The notes beneath the pieces were generated by a model. That model ran no database searches and was not told where the DNA came from. It saw only the letters and a list, made by a program, of their open reading frames with translations. From NCBI RefSeq assembly GCF_019393635.1, contig NC_057864.1:482662117-482726116 (forward strand): DNA of 64,000 bases, in the 5' to 3' direction. This document shows, in pieces, positions 1 to 10,289 of the stretch (the stretch's first letter is position 1; each line of letters opens with the position of its first letter). The translations under genes and the position numbers were made by a program. The DNA is from Dromiciops gliroides (Eukaryota > Chordata > Mammalia > Microbiotheria > Microbiotheriidae).

Positions 1-1560
1 TTTTTTACTGATGTTTCTTTCTTCATGCCTGTTATTACCAACCAACCCCTCTGCCTGTAGGAGTCTTCCCTTGAAACAAATATGTGTAGTCCAGTAAAAG
101 AAAAGATCTCATTGGTCATGTTTGAGATTGCAGGTGTCATTCTGTCCCCTGAGTCTATCCCCTCTCTGCCAAAAGGTGGGAGGCTTGTTTCCTCATTGGG
201 GAGTCATGATTGGCCTCTGCTTTGATCAGAGTTCTGAGTTCTCCCAAAGAGGTGTTTCTCTTCACATTATTCTTGTGGTCTTCAAATGCATTTTCTCCCA
301 GGTCTACTCATTTCAGTTTGCATCCATTCATATGAATCTTTCCATATTTTTCTGAATCTGTCACATTCATCATTTCTTATGACCTAAAACTCCAGTAATT
401 CATATACCACAGTTTGTTTAGTCATTTCCCAATTTATGGGCACCTATTTTGTATGGGCTTCTATAAACATTCTTGTACATACGCATCCCTTTCCTCTGTT
501 CTTGATTTCCTTGGGGTCAGTGTTTAAGAGTAGCATCACTGGGCCAAAGGGTATATAAAATATAATGACTTTTGGGATGTACTTAGTTGTACAAGCAATT
601 GGGAACTCTGACCCCAAAGTTACTAAACCTTACCTGCCCCTTGACCCAGGTGATACAATTACTAGTCCTATACCCCAAAGAAATAAAAAAAAGAATAGGA
701 TTCACATGTACAGAGATATTTCTAGCAGCTCTTCCTGTAGTAACCAAAAATTTTTAAAATGGAAACTAAAGGGGTTCCTACCTACTGGGGAATGGCTAAA
801 CAAGTTGTGGTATTTGACTATAACTAGAATATTATCATACCATAAGAAATAGCAAAATGAACAGTTTCAGAAGAAACCAAGGAAGCCTCTATGAATTGAT
901 ACAGAGTGAAGAGAGACCTTCAAGAACAATTTGTACAATGAGGATGACATTATACAGGAAAACAACTTTGAAAGACTCTAGAATTTTGGTCAATGAAATG
1001 ACAAGCAATGGTTCCAGAGGACAAGGGACATTATTCACCTCCTGCCAGAAAGGAGATGGACTTCATGTGCTGAGTGAGACATATATTTTTGGATGTGGCC
1101 AATGTAGGAATTAATTTTTCTAATTATGCATACTTGTTATGAAGGCTTTCTTTTAAAATATTTAATGTGTGTGTGAGACAAGGGAGGGCTTATTAATTTA
1201 TAAAAATAATAACATTAAATTCCAGAATGGAATTCACAGCTCAATTCAATCAAAATTATTCCTGGAATAATTGCTATTTTCCTCTTGTCATCTCTGACAA
1301 TCTGATGGATGTGAAGTGGGCACTCAGTTGCTTTTGTGGGCATTTCTCTTTTTCTTAGTCAGTTGGGGCATTTTTATTTGGCTGGTGATAGCTTCCTTTT
1401 CTTCATTTGAGAACTATTTGTTCATATCCTTTGGTCATTTATCTATTGAAGAATGGCTCTCATTCTTATATATCTATATCAATACTTTAAATATCTTGCA
1501 TATCTTGACATTAATTGAAAGAAATCAACTAAGATTTCCCACCTTGTTTGCCATCTAACT
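1..1560 (-). mobile_element. L1 LINE 3' UTR, composite of two orientations
   Basis: Positions 1-575 and about 1270-1560 read as the antisense of a mammalian L1 3' end. The landmarks are 'ataccacagtttgtttag' near 403 and 'cactgggccaaagggtat' near 537, and around 1430 a segment resembling the part of the 3' UTR nearer the ORF2 stop. Between them, about 585-1190, the same kind of sequence runs in sense: 'ctggggaatggctaaacaag' near 784. The simplest reading is a sense L1 tail inserted into an older antisense L1. No ORF is intact. Confidence 0.6.
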
Positions 1561-1591
1561 CTAGCTGCATTTATTTTTCTTGTGCAGAAAC

Positions 1592-1765
1592 ATTATTTTT
1601 TTTTTGTTTTTTGTTTTGTTTTTGTTTTTTGCAGGGCAATGAGGGTTAAGTGACTTGCCCAGGGCCACACAGCTAGTAAGTGTCAAGTGTCTGAGGCCAG
1701 ATTTGAACTCAGGACCTTCTGAATCTAGGGCCGGTGCTTTATGCACTGCGCCACCTAGCTGCCCC
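1592..1765 (-). mobile_element. WSINE1-like tRNA-type SINE
   Basis: This is the reference description for the abundant SINE of the window. The sense form opens with a GGGGCAGCTAGGTGGCGCAG head, carries an A/B-box-like part (GAGTTCAAATCCGGCC), has a MIR-like core (TAGCTGTGTGACCCTGGGCA) and ends in CTTAACCCYMATTGCC plus an A-rich tail. Each copy is about 130 bp plus tail. This copy is antisense with a T/G-rich tail of about 40 bp. The A tail and the clean target-site duplications of many copies point to L1-type mobilisation. The name is from memory; the repeat itself is certain. Confidence 0.9.
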
Positions 1766-1899
1766 AACATTAATTTTTTATATAAACAAAATTGTCTGTT
1801 TTGCCTAATCCCCCACCTTTTAAAAATTATAATTCTTCCCCTAGCCATAGTTGGGAAAGGTATCTTCTTTCTTTATTTTCTCATTTTTTTAGGATATGA

Positions 1900-2060
1900 C
1901 TGAGAAAAGGTGGTATGGCCAAGTGAAAACAGAGAGGGCTTTAGAGCCAAATCTGTCCTCTGATACTTACTGGCTGGGTGACCCTGGTCCAGTCACCCAC
2001 CCCCTCAGTTCCTGAGGCAGCTCTTTGGTCAGTCTGTCAATAAGCATGGGCTAGACACTC
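1900..2060 (+). repeat. MIR-like SINE fragment
   Basis: A degenerate tRNA-type core is visible ('ttactggctgggtgaccctgg' in outline, followed by a pyrimidine-rich 'cctcagtt' block). The head is weak and the tail is lost. It is an old element of which only the conserved central part is readable. Confidence 0.45.
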
Positions 2061-2209
2061 AAATCCCCTACATATACTCTGCTCTAAGGAGGAAATATTC
2101 CTTGGTAAATGTCAGCTAAGCAGCTCCGCTCACAGTGAGAGGGGCCCTGATTGGCTCTGTCCTTGTGGGTGCCAGTATTCCAAGATCACCCGGGAGAGGA
2201 TTCTGGGGG

Positions 2210-2560
2210 AAGCACAGAACTGTCTTCAGGAATCTGAAGGGCTGTCTCATGGAAGGATTGGCTTTGCTCTGGATACCCCCCAGAGGGTAGAAGCAGAAGG
2301 AATGGGGGGAAGTTGCTAAGAGGCAGACTTCGGCTTGATGCCAAGGAAAATCTTCCTAACAATTAGAGCCATCCCAAAATAGAAGGAGCCGCCCTGGGAG
2401 GAAGTGCCTCCCATTCGACGGAGGCTGCTTTTTGGCAGGAGTTTTCTCATTGGGCATCTTATCAAGGGAATTCTCGTGGAGATACAGAGTTGGGGCCAAT
2501 GTCCTCTGAGGTCCATTCCAAGTCGGTTATTCGGTGACTCCTTTCTTCATGCTCCCCTCC
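2210..2560 (+). mobile_element. L3/CR1 LINE 3' fragment
   Basis: The block 'ctgaagggctgtc' followed by 'aggcagacttcggcttgatg' and 'cttcctaacaattagagcc' is the familiar 3' UTR region of the marsupial L3/CR1 LINE. It is sense-oriented, short and without coding capacity. Other pieces of the same family lie at 25870, 27000, 29106, 41560, 44920 and 45925. Confidence 0.6.
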
Positions 2561-3299
2561 TCTCACCCCCCACTGATGGCACAGATGGGCAGCCCGAGAA
2601 CACGATCCAACCCGCTTTTTATAGCATTTCAAATCAAGTTATAAGCTACAAACTTGATTAGTCACTTGGTTGCTGTCTAAGGTGTTTTGCTGCGAAATGT
2701 TCAGAGGCATTCCTGACTCACGAGATGAACACGAAATAATAATGCCAAAAACAGCTGAGCAATTTTAGAGGGACTATTTTAGAATTGGACAAAGAACACA
2801 AGGTCTGGATCCTCCCACTGTTTTAATTATGTCCACTAAGGAGACGTGGCGGGGAACATTTCATGCTTCCCAAAGCCCCTGAGAAACAGTCAGATTCTCA
2901 GAAAAAAAGAAACTGCTTGACCAGGAAGCTCCTCTCCTGAGTGTATGTAACGACTAAAGAGAAGTCTCCAGAAACCATTCTCTATTATAATGGAGTCAAG
3001 ACATGGAGATGGGGGCAGGGGCAGTTGAGAGGTTCAGGTTTCCTTTTGCTAGAGGAAAAAGTGATAAACTGATTTTTGTGAAAATCCCCTTTTTTTGGAG
3101 ATAGTTTGATTTTTTTCAGAACACAAAAGCCCAGTCCTCTTCTTTCCCTCGTGTGGATGAAAATCGGAGAAGTCACAACGATCAGGGAAAGTGAAGCTGA
3201 TACATTTGAGAATTCGACAAATTTAGTTTGGAGGAACATTAGAATTTAGCAGTCCTATGCTAGAGCCCTCCCTCTCTATTTTACAGGTGAGGAAAAAGC

Positions 3300-3507
3300 C
3301 AGGTCCTGTATCAAACACTTTATTTGATCCTGGCAGCAACCCTGGGAAGGAGGGGCTATTATTATCTCTGCTTTACAGATGAGAAAACTGAGGCAGACAG
3401 AGGTTAAGCGACTTGCCCAGGGTCACACAGCTAGGAAGTCTCAAGTGTCTGCGTCCTCCTGAACCCAGAGCCGGCACTTTATCTACTGTACCACCTAGCT
3501 GTCTCCT
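3300..3507 (-). repeat. MIR/MAR1-type CORE-SINE
   Basis: Antisense copy: 'ttacagatgagaaaactgag' at about 3373 leads into 'gacttgcccagggtcacaca' and ends near 'ccacctagctg'. Unlike the WSINE1-like copies it extends into the CORE and 3' parts ('ggaggggctattattatctc') and has no A tail. It is probably an older family. Confidence 0.75.
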
Positions 3508-3519
3508 CCTCTGTTCAAT

Positions 3520-3660
3520 TTAACATGCATTTATTAAGTGCCTACTCTATGTCAGACACAATGCTAAATGTTGGGTACAAAGACCAAAAAATCCCAAAGA
3601 AGCCCCAGTTCCTGCCCTCAAGGAGTTTCCATTCTATTGGTTCATTCAGCAAGTGTTTTT
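3520..3660 (+). repeat. Interspersed repeat with TTTATTAAGTGCCTAC head
   Basis: The unit begins 'catttattaagtgcctact', continues 'cacaatgctaaatg' and ends with 'cctgccctcaaggagtttcc'. The same unit recurs at 4680, 10034, 27610, 29860, 33995, 37405, 39925, 43025, 46640 and 59080. I do not know its Repbase name. It is spread across mammals and is not coding. Confidence 0.6.
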
Positions 3661-3697
3661 TAACCACCTAGTATGTTTCAGGCACTGATGATATGAA

Positions 3698-3698
<1 letters not shown>

Positions 3699-3728
<30 letters not shown>
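3699..3728. repeat. (AAT)n microsatellite
   Basis: About ten AAT units abut the 5' end of the following MIR-type element. It may have been seeded by that element's A/T-rich end. Confidence 0.85.
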
Positions 3729-3975
3729 GTTAGCATGTACATAGGTGCTTTAAGATTTGCAGAGTAGTTTAGAAAGATCTCATTTTCTCTTCACAATAAC
3801 CCTGAGACTAAGTGTCATTATTCCCCCCATTTTATAGATGAGGAACCTGAGGGAGCAAAAGTTAAGTGATTTGCTCAGTGTCACACAGCTAGTGAGTATC
3901 TAAGGCTACATTTGAACTCAGGTCTTCCTGACTCTAAGTCCCATGTTCTATTCACTGTATCACCACAGCTATCCT
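3729..3975 (-). repeat. MIR/MAR1-type CORE-SINE
   Basis: Fairly full antisense copy. It runs from 'taggtgctttaagatttgca' through 'ttttatagatgaggaacctg' and 'gctcagtgtcacacagctag' to 'ctattcactgtatcacc'. The divergence is clearly higher than in the WSINE1-like copies, so it is older. Confidence 0.75.
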
Positions 3976-4679
3976 CAAGTACAAAAATAAGACAGTCCCT
4001 GTTTGCAAAGAGTTTGCATTTTACTAGATTCCCACTGCAACCCAGTCTGCATTCTTCAAGTTCTATTCATTACAGCATCTTGGGGCAGGTTGGAGGTTGT
4101 TTTATAATAAATGCAAGTCTAAGTGAATATGGCTTGACCAGATAAATGAATGCATTATAACTATTCATTTCACTCAAGTGGTATTCTCTCAGACTGGGTC
4201 CCGATGATAGCAGTCATCAGAATGAATAGCGAAAAAAATTCCCTTCATTATTTCCAAGCATCTACATATGACAAATAGAGCCCAGTTGAATTCTTCAGTT
4301 TTTGCCCAGATGTTTCCATTTCTATGGATACAGCTCCATGCAAGGTCATCCAGTTGTTAGTGTATTCCTTTATGGACTCATAGTAACCAGCCTGCAAACT
4401 GTCTCCTGAAATGTAAATGATTACAGAAACTCAGATGAGAAAATTTCCCACTAGAACCTGAAGATATCCCAGTCAAGGAACTCAACCTACACAACTGGGA
4501 GTGCCTGATGGGGGCGCCCTGAAGGGGTGCTCCATGTTGATAACTACTGACCACTATGATTATTTTTCCACCTCCCAAAGTGCTATGTAAATTTCCTTTG
4601 TTAGGATCATTATTACAGTGAGACATCATATCTCAGTGGTTAGCGAGCCAGCCTCAAAGCCAGGAATCGCCAATCAAGA

Positions 4680-4860
4680 AGCATTTATTAAGTGCCTACT
4701 ATGTGCCAAGGACCAAGCTATCTTCTGCCTCTGGGCATTTTCACTGGCTGTCCCCAGGCCTGGAAAGCCCTCCCAGTCTAGAATCCCACCTTCTACAAGG
4801 AGCCTTTTCCCATATACCTCACTGTTAGTGCCTTCCCTCTGATCATCTCCAATTTATCTT
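4680..4860 (+). mobile_element. Short interspersed repeat plus L2 LINE 3' fragment
   Basis: A TTTATTAAGTGCCTAC-head fragment (4683-4710) is followed by 'ccaggcctggaaagccctcc', the diverged equivalent of the L2 3' UTR motif CCTGGAATGCCCTTCCC. It is truncated on both sides. Confidence 0.5.
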
Positions 4861-5022
4861 GTCTATATCTCATTTGTGGAAGATTCCTTATCTGGTAGTT
4901 CCCATTGCCAGTGAAATCACAGGTCAAATTCCTTTTCTATTCCAGTGACCATTATCATTATTTCCACATCTTCCTGAGAATAATCCACATTAATCAATTA
5001 ACCAGTTAGTCAAGTCTTTCTC

Positions 5023-5168
5023 TTTTTTTTTGCAGGGCAGTGAGGGTTAAGTGACTTGCCCAGGGTCACACAGCTAGTAAGTGTCAAGTGTTTTGAGGCT
5101 GGATTTGAACTCTGGTCCTCCTGAATCCAAGGCCAGTGCTTTTTCCACTGTGCCGCCTATCTGTCCCC
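5023..5168 (-). mobile_element. WSINE1-like SINE
   Basis: Antisense copy, complete from a short T tail to a diverged head ('cgcctatctgtcccc'). It abuts the oligo(T) that ends the L1 on its right. Confidence 0.88.
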
Positions 5169-5974
5169 TTTTTTTCTTTAATAGTATTTGATTTCCCCCC
5201 AATTACATGTAAAGATAGTTTTCAGCATTCATTTTTGTAAGATTTTGACTTCCAAATTTTTCTCCCTCCCTACCTCCCCCAACAACAACAAAATGAAATA
5301 AAAATAGTGTACTTCAATCTGCATTCAGACTCCATAGTTCTTTCTCTGGATGTGGAGAACATTTTCCTTCATAAGTCTTTTGGCATTGTCTTGGATCATT
5401 GTCTTGCTGAGAAGAGCTAAGTCTATCACAGTTGATCATCGTATAATGTTGCTGTTACTGTGTTCAATGTTCTCCTGGTTCTGCTCACTTCACTCAGCAT
5501 CAGTCCACTTAAAAATCTGAAATCTGACTGCTCATCATTTCTTATAGCACAATAGTATTTCATCACACTCATATACCACAACTTGTTCAGCCATTCCCCA
5601 GTTGATGGGCAACCCCTCAATTTCCAATCCTTTGCCACCACAAAAGAGCTGCTATAAGTATTTTTGTACATATGGGTCCTTTACCCATTTTTCTGATCTC
5701 TTTGGGATACAGATCTAGTAGTGCTATTGCTGGGTCAAAGGGTATGCACAGCTCCATAGCCCTTTGCGCACAGTTCCAAATTGCTCTACATTTTTGATAC
5801 TGGTAATTTGTTTTTCTTTTTTCTTTTTTTTAATCAAATTAACCAAAGGCTTATCTATTTTATTGTTGTTTTTTTTTCATAGAACCAGCTCTTAGTTTCA
5901 TTGATTAGTTCTATAGTTTTTATTAATTTCTCCTTTGATTTGCAGGATTTCTAATTTAGTATTTAGTTGGGGAT

Positions 5975-6144
5975 TTTTGTTTTTTGTTTTGTTTTGTTTT
6001 GTTTTTTAGTGAGGCAATTGGGGTTAAGTGACTTGCCCAGGGTCACACAGCTAGTAAGTGTTAAGTGTCTGAGGCCGGATTTGAACTCAGGTACTCCTGA
6101 CTCCAGGGCTGGTGCTCTATCCACTGTGCCATCTAGCTGCCCCC
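5975..6144 (-). mobile_element. WSINE1-like SINE with 16-bp target-site duplication
   Basis: Antisense, inserted in the L1 between its endonuclease and 3' UTR. TTAGTTGGGGATTTTT occurs at 5963-5978 and again at 6176-6191, a perfect duplication. A (TTTTG)n stretch at 6145-6175 lies between the SINE head and the right-hand duplicate, which is unusual: the T-rich spacer is on the head side. Confidence 0.9.
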
Positions 6145-6760
6145 TTTTGTTTTGTTTTTTGTTTTGTTTTGTTTTTTAGTTGGGGATTTTTAATTTGTTC
6201 TTTTTCTAGCTTTTATAGTTGCATGCCCAATTCATTGATATCCTCTTTCCCTTTTTTATTCATGTAAGCATTTAGAGCTATAAAATTTCCCCTAAGCTCT
6301 GCTTTGGCTGCATCCCATAGATTTTGGTATGTTGTCTCATTATTGTCATTCTCTTGGATGAAGTTATTGATTGTTTCTATGATTTGTTGTTTGATCCACT
6401 CATTCTTTAGTTTCCAATTAATTTTTAGTCTACCTTTCTATGGCTCTTTATTACATGTAATTTTTATTGCATCATGATCTGAGAAGGATGCATTTACTAT
6501 TTCTACCTTCCTACATTTGACTATGAGGTTTTTGTGCCCTAATACATGGTCAGTTTTTGAGTATGTGCCATGTACTGCTGAGAAGAAGATATATTTCTTT
6601 CTATCCCCATTCAGTTTTCTCCAGATGTTTATCATATCTAACTTTTCTAATATTCTATTTACCTCTTTAACTTCTTTCTTATTTATTCTGCAGCTAGATT
6701 TATCTAATTCTGAGAAGAGAAGATTCAGATCCCCCACTAGTATAGTTTTGCTATTTCCTC

Positions 6761-6904
6761 TTTTTTTTGTGGGGCAATGGGGTTTAAGTGACTTGCCCAG
6801 GGTCACACAGCTAGTAAGTGTCAAGTGTCCGAGGCTGGGTTTGAACTCAGGTACTTCTGAATCCAGGGCCAGTGCTTTATCCACTGTGTTATCTAGCCGT
6901 CTCC
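6761..6904 (-). mobile_element. WSINE1-like SINE in L1 endonuclease region
   Basis: Antisense, inserted in the L1 ORF2 endonuclease. CTATTTCCTC at 6751-6760 is repeated at 6908-6917 as the target-site duplication. The head is diverged ('tatctagccgtctcc'). Confidence 0.9.
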
Positions 6905-7103
6905 TGTCTATTTCCTCTTGGAACTCATGTAACTTCTCCCCTCTGAATGTGGATGCTATACTACTAGATGCATACATGTTTAGTATTGATATTACTTCAT
7001 TATCTATAGTACCTTTTAGCAAGATGTAGTTTCCTTTCTTATCTCTCTTAATTAGATCTGGTTTTGCTTTTGCTTTGTCTGAGATAACAATTGCTACCCC
7101 TGC

Positions 7104-7257
7104 TTTTTTTTTTTTTTTTTTTGCAGGGCAATGAGGGTTAAGTGACTTGCCCAGGGTCACACAGCTAGTAAGTGTCAAGTGTCTAGGCCACATTTGAACT
7201 TGGGTCCTCCTGAATCCAGGGCTGGTGTTTTATCCACTGCGCCACCTAGCTGCGCCC
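7104..7257 (-). mobile_element. WSINE1-like SINE at L1 ORF1/ORF2 deletion point
   Basis: Antisense with a T tail of about 18. It sits exactly where the ORF1 C-terminal domain and the ORF2 start are missing. No clear duplication flanks it, so a deletion may have accompanied or followed its insertion. Confidence 0.88.
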
Positions 7258-7480
7258 TTCAATTTTAATTTTTAAGGCCTTATTTTCCTCAGTAAGATTT
7301 TGTACTTCTTTCTCCATTTGGCCAATTTTTTTTTCCCATTTGGCATTTTTTTCTCTCATTTGGCCAATTGTATTTTTTAAGGAATTGTTTTCCTCAGTCA
7401 ATTTTTGTGCTTCTTTTTGCAGTGTAACTCTCATTTCTCTCATTTCTTTTTCCATTTTTTTCTTCTACCTCTCTTATTTG

Positions 7481-7607
7481 TTTTTTTTTGGGGGGGGCAG
7501 GGCAATGAGGGTTAAGTGACTTGCCCAGGGTGACACAGCTCCTCCTGAACTCAGGTCCTCCTGAATCCAAGGCCAGTGCTTTATCCACTGCGCCATCTAG
7601 CTGCCCC
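7481..7607 (-). mobile_element. WSINE1-like SINE, internally deleted
   Basis: Antisense, inside the L1 ORF1. The part from 'agtaagtg' to 'gaggcc' is missing, so 'gacacagct' joins directly to 'cctcctgaac'. CTCTTATTTG at 7471-7480 and 7607-7616 is the target-site duplication. Confidence 0.88.
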
Positions 7608-8168
7608 TCTTATTTGGTTTTTAAAAGCCTTTTTGAGCTCTTCAAAGAAGGCTTTTTGGTCTTGAGACAAGATCATCTTCCCACTTGAGTCTTCACTTGT
7701 AGGCATTTTGACCAACTCATCTGAGCTTGAGTTGTCTTCCCTTTCACCATAGAAGTTGTCAATGGTAAAGGCCCTTTTTTGTTTCTTGCTCATGTTGTAG
7801 GCTATTTTTAAACTTATAAAGTTGAAGTCTGCTCCTGGGGCACAGGGTTTGCTGTCGCAAGCTTCTTACTGCTCTCAGCTGTGTCGAGCTGCAGCAGTGT
7901 GGAGCGGCCCACTGAGCCAAGCTTTGCTGAGGTGAGCTGCCAGCTGAGACGAGTAGTGCTGAGCTGCCCTCCCCCTTTCACCCAGGTGAGACAGACCTTT
8001 CCTGAAGTCTTCTAAGTTATCTCAAGTAGCAGGACTGTATCTCTCTTTTTGTAGGTTCTGTAGTTCCAGATTCTGTTTAGAGGCTTGATTTAATGTTGTT
8101 TTTGAGGGAAATACAGGAAAACTCAAGCAAGTTCCTATCTTCTCTCCACCATCTTCAAAAATAGTTTA

Positions 8169-8323
8169 GGGGCAGCTCAGTGGCGCAGTGGATAGAGCAT
8201 GGGCCCTGGAGTCAGGAGGACCTGAGTTCAAATTCGGCCTCAGACACTTAACACTTACTAGCTGTGTGACCCTGGGCAAGTCACTTAACCCCAATTGCCT
8301 CACTAAAAACAAAACAAAAAAAA
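8169..8323 (+). mobile_element. WSINE1-like SINE
   Basis: Sense copy with an A/C tail ('aaaaacaaaacaaaaaaaa'). It lies between two L1 pieces, close to the presumed 5' start of the left one. Confidence 0.9.
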
Positions 8324-9882
8324 CCAGTTTAATTTAATGTAATCAAATGATCCATTTTGCATTTCATAATGTCCTCTATCTCTTGTTTGGTCATAAATTC
8401 TTCCCCTCTCCATAGACCTGACAAGTAAACAATTCCTTCTTCTCCTAATTTGCCTATGGTATCTAAATCATGTAGGTATATGGTATAAGATGTTGGTCTA
8501 TGCCTAGTTTTTGCCATAATATCTTCCAGTTTTCCCAGCAGTTTTTGTAAACTACTGAGTTCTTATTCCAGAAGCTGGACTCTTTGGGTTTATGAAGCAG
8601 TAGATTGTGAGAGATATTTACTACTGTGTTTCGTGTACCTAACCTATTTCACTGATCTACCACTCTATTTCTTAGCCAGTACCAAATAGTTTCGATGATT
8701 GCTGCTTTATAATATGATTTTAAATCTGATACAGCTAGGCCACCTTCCTTTGCATCTTTTTTTCATTAGTTCCCTTAATATTCTTGACCTTTTGTTCTTC
8801 CAAATGAATTTTGAAATTATTTTGTCTAGCTCTATAAAATAATTTTTAGTAGTTGGATCAGAATGGTGCTGAACAATAAATTAATTTGGGTAGAATTGTC
8901 ATTTTTATTATATTAGCTCAGCCTACTCATGAGCAATTTATATTTTCCCAGTTGTTTACATCTGAGTTTATTTGTTTTATAATGTGTTTTATAATTGTGG
9001 TCATATAGTTCCTGGGTTTGTCTTGGCAGGTAGACTCCCAAATATTTTATATTGTCTACAGTTATTTTTTTTTCTGGGGGGGGGGGAGGAAGACAATGAG
9101 GGTTGAGTGACTTACCCAGGGTCACACAGCTAGTAAGTGTCAAGTGTCTGAGGCTGGATTTGAACTCAGATCCTCCTGAATCCAGGGCCAGTGCTTTATC
9201 CACTGCACCACCTACCTACCCCTACAGTTATTTTAAATGGAATTTATCTCTTGCTGCTGGGCTTTGCTGGCCATATTTAGAAATAATGATGATTTATGTG
9301 GATTTATTTTATATCCTGCAATTTTGTTAAAGTAGTTAATTGTTGCAAGTAGTTTTTTAGTTAATTCTCTGGGATTCTCTAAATATACCATGATATCATC
9401 TGCAAAGAATGATAGTTTTGTTTCTTCCTTGCCTATTCTAATTGCTTCAATTTCTTTTCTTATTGCTAAAGCTAACATTTCTAGTACAATATTGAATCAT
9501 AATGCCAATAATGGGCATCCTTGTTTTACCCCTGATCTTATTGGGAATGCTTCTACCTTATCCCCATTACCTGTAATGCTTGCTGATGGTTTTAGATGTA
9601 TACTGCTTATCATTTTAAGGAAAGCTCTATTTATTCCTATTCTGTTTAGTGTTTTTAATAGGAATGGGTGCTGTATATTTTGTCAAAGGTTTTTTATGCA
9701 TCTATTGAGATAATCATGTGATTTCAGTTAGTTTTGTTATCGATGTGGTCAATTATGTTGATAGTTTTCCTAATATTGAACCAGCCCTGCATTCCTGGTA
9801 TAAATCCCACCTGGTCATAGTGTATGATTCTGGTAATAAATTGCTGTAATTTCTTTGCTAATATTTTATTTAAGGCAAGCCC
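8324..9882 (-). mobile_element. L1 LINE ORF2 reverse-transcriptase fragment
   Basis: Minus-strand translation shows the reverse-transcriptase active-site motif FADDIMVYLENP (about 9410-9375) followed by INYFNKIAGYKINPHKSS. Further on come IKYLGVYLPRQTQELYDHNY (about 9060-8985) and the ORF2 C-terminal part near 8500-8330. Both ends are truncated. It differs from the L1 on its left, which lacks just this region. One SINE interrupts it. Confidence 0.8.
9065..9222 (-). mobile_element. WSINE1-like SINE in L1 ORF2
   Basis: Antisense, with an unusual G12 run after the T tail. CTACAGTTATTTT at 9056-9068 recurs from 9222, giving the target-site duplication. Confidence 0.9.
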
Positions 9883-10033
9883 TTTTTTTTCTTTTGATGG
9901 GGCAATGAGGGTTAAGTGACTTGCCCAGGGTCATACAGCTAGTAAATGTCAAGTGTCTGAGGCTGGATTTGAACTCAGGTCCTCCTGAATTCAGGGCTGG
10001 TGCTTTAATCCACTGCACCACCTAGCTGCCCCC
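9883..10033 (-). mobile_element. WSINE1-like SINE
   Basis: Antisense. The flanks 'aaggcaagcccttt' (left) and 'aaagcaagcctttc' (right) form a slightly decayed duplication. The right flank then runs into the TTTATTAAG-head repeat, here written 'cttcttatgtgtcaggcac'. Confidence 0.88.
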
Positions 10034-10110
10034 AAAGCAAGCCTTTCTTAAGGGCTTCTTATGTGTCAGGCACTGTGCTAGGCACTGGGAATGCAAGGAC
10101 CACGAGGTCA
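10034..10110 (+). repeat. Interspersed repeat fragment (GTGTCAGGCACTGTGC unit)
   Basis: A short copy of the unit seen at 3520, ending at 'ctgggaatgcaaggac'. It is sense and truncated. Confidence 0.55.
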
Positions 10111-10289
10111 TCATTGTCCATAATTGAAGCCTTGGGGAAGGGTTGTAATGAAGGAAATTAAGCAAAGGGAGGAAGAAAACTCCCTAATATACAAACAAAT
10201 AAAACCTCAAACTCTGATCCATTTACTTAAAAAAAAAATTGAACAAAATAATAGTCACAATGACTTTCTTGCCTGTTTCTCCCTTTCCA

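Larger units (their letters stand above)
5169..8168 (-). mobile_element. L1 LINE with reverse-transcriptase region missing
   Basis: Reading 5' to 3' on the minus strand: a 5' UTR whose start ('gaagatggtggagagaag', about 8150) resembles the usual L1 opening; an ORF1 start at 7793 (MSKKQKRAFTIDNF); and an ORF1 coiled coil at 7455-7246 with QMREKNAKWEKKI-type heptads. The ORF1 C-terminal domain and the start of ORF2 are absent. An ORF2 endonuclease part follows at 7100-6430 (ILVGDLNLLFSEL, NASFSDHDAIKI). The region after it (WDAAKAEFRGKF-like, about 6310) runs to about 5840. The whole reverse transcriptase is then missing and the 3' UTR starts at once (5820-5169). Four SINEs interrupt it. Confidence 0.75.

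Noticed and set aside
1561-1848. Recurrent small 'protein' with DKALALDSGGPEFKSSLRHL and [17 protein letters not shown], and its reverse frame SDLPRVTQLVSVKCLRPDL, seen at over 25 places
   Set aside because: These are translations of the two strands of the WSINE1-like SINE, not genes. Their similarity reflects repeat copy number only.
9060-9090. G12 run and C/G runs at several SINEs as possible assembly errors
   Set aside because: They sit at SINE tail junctions where homopolymers are expected; nothing in the sequence alone shows an error.
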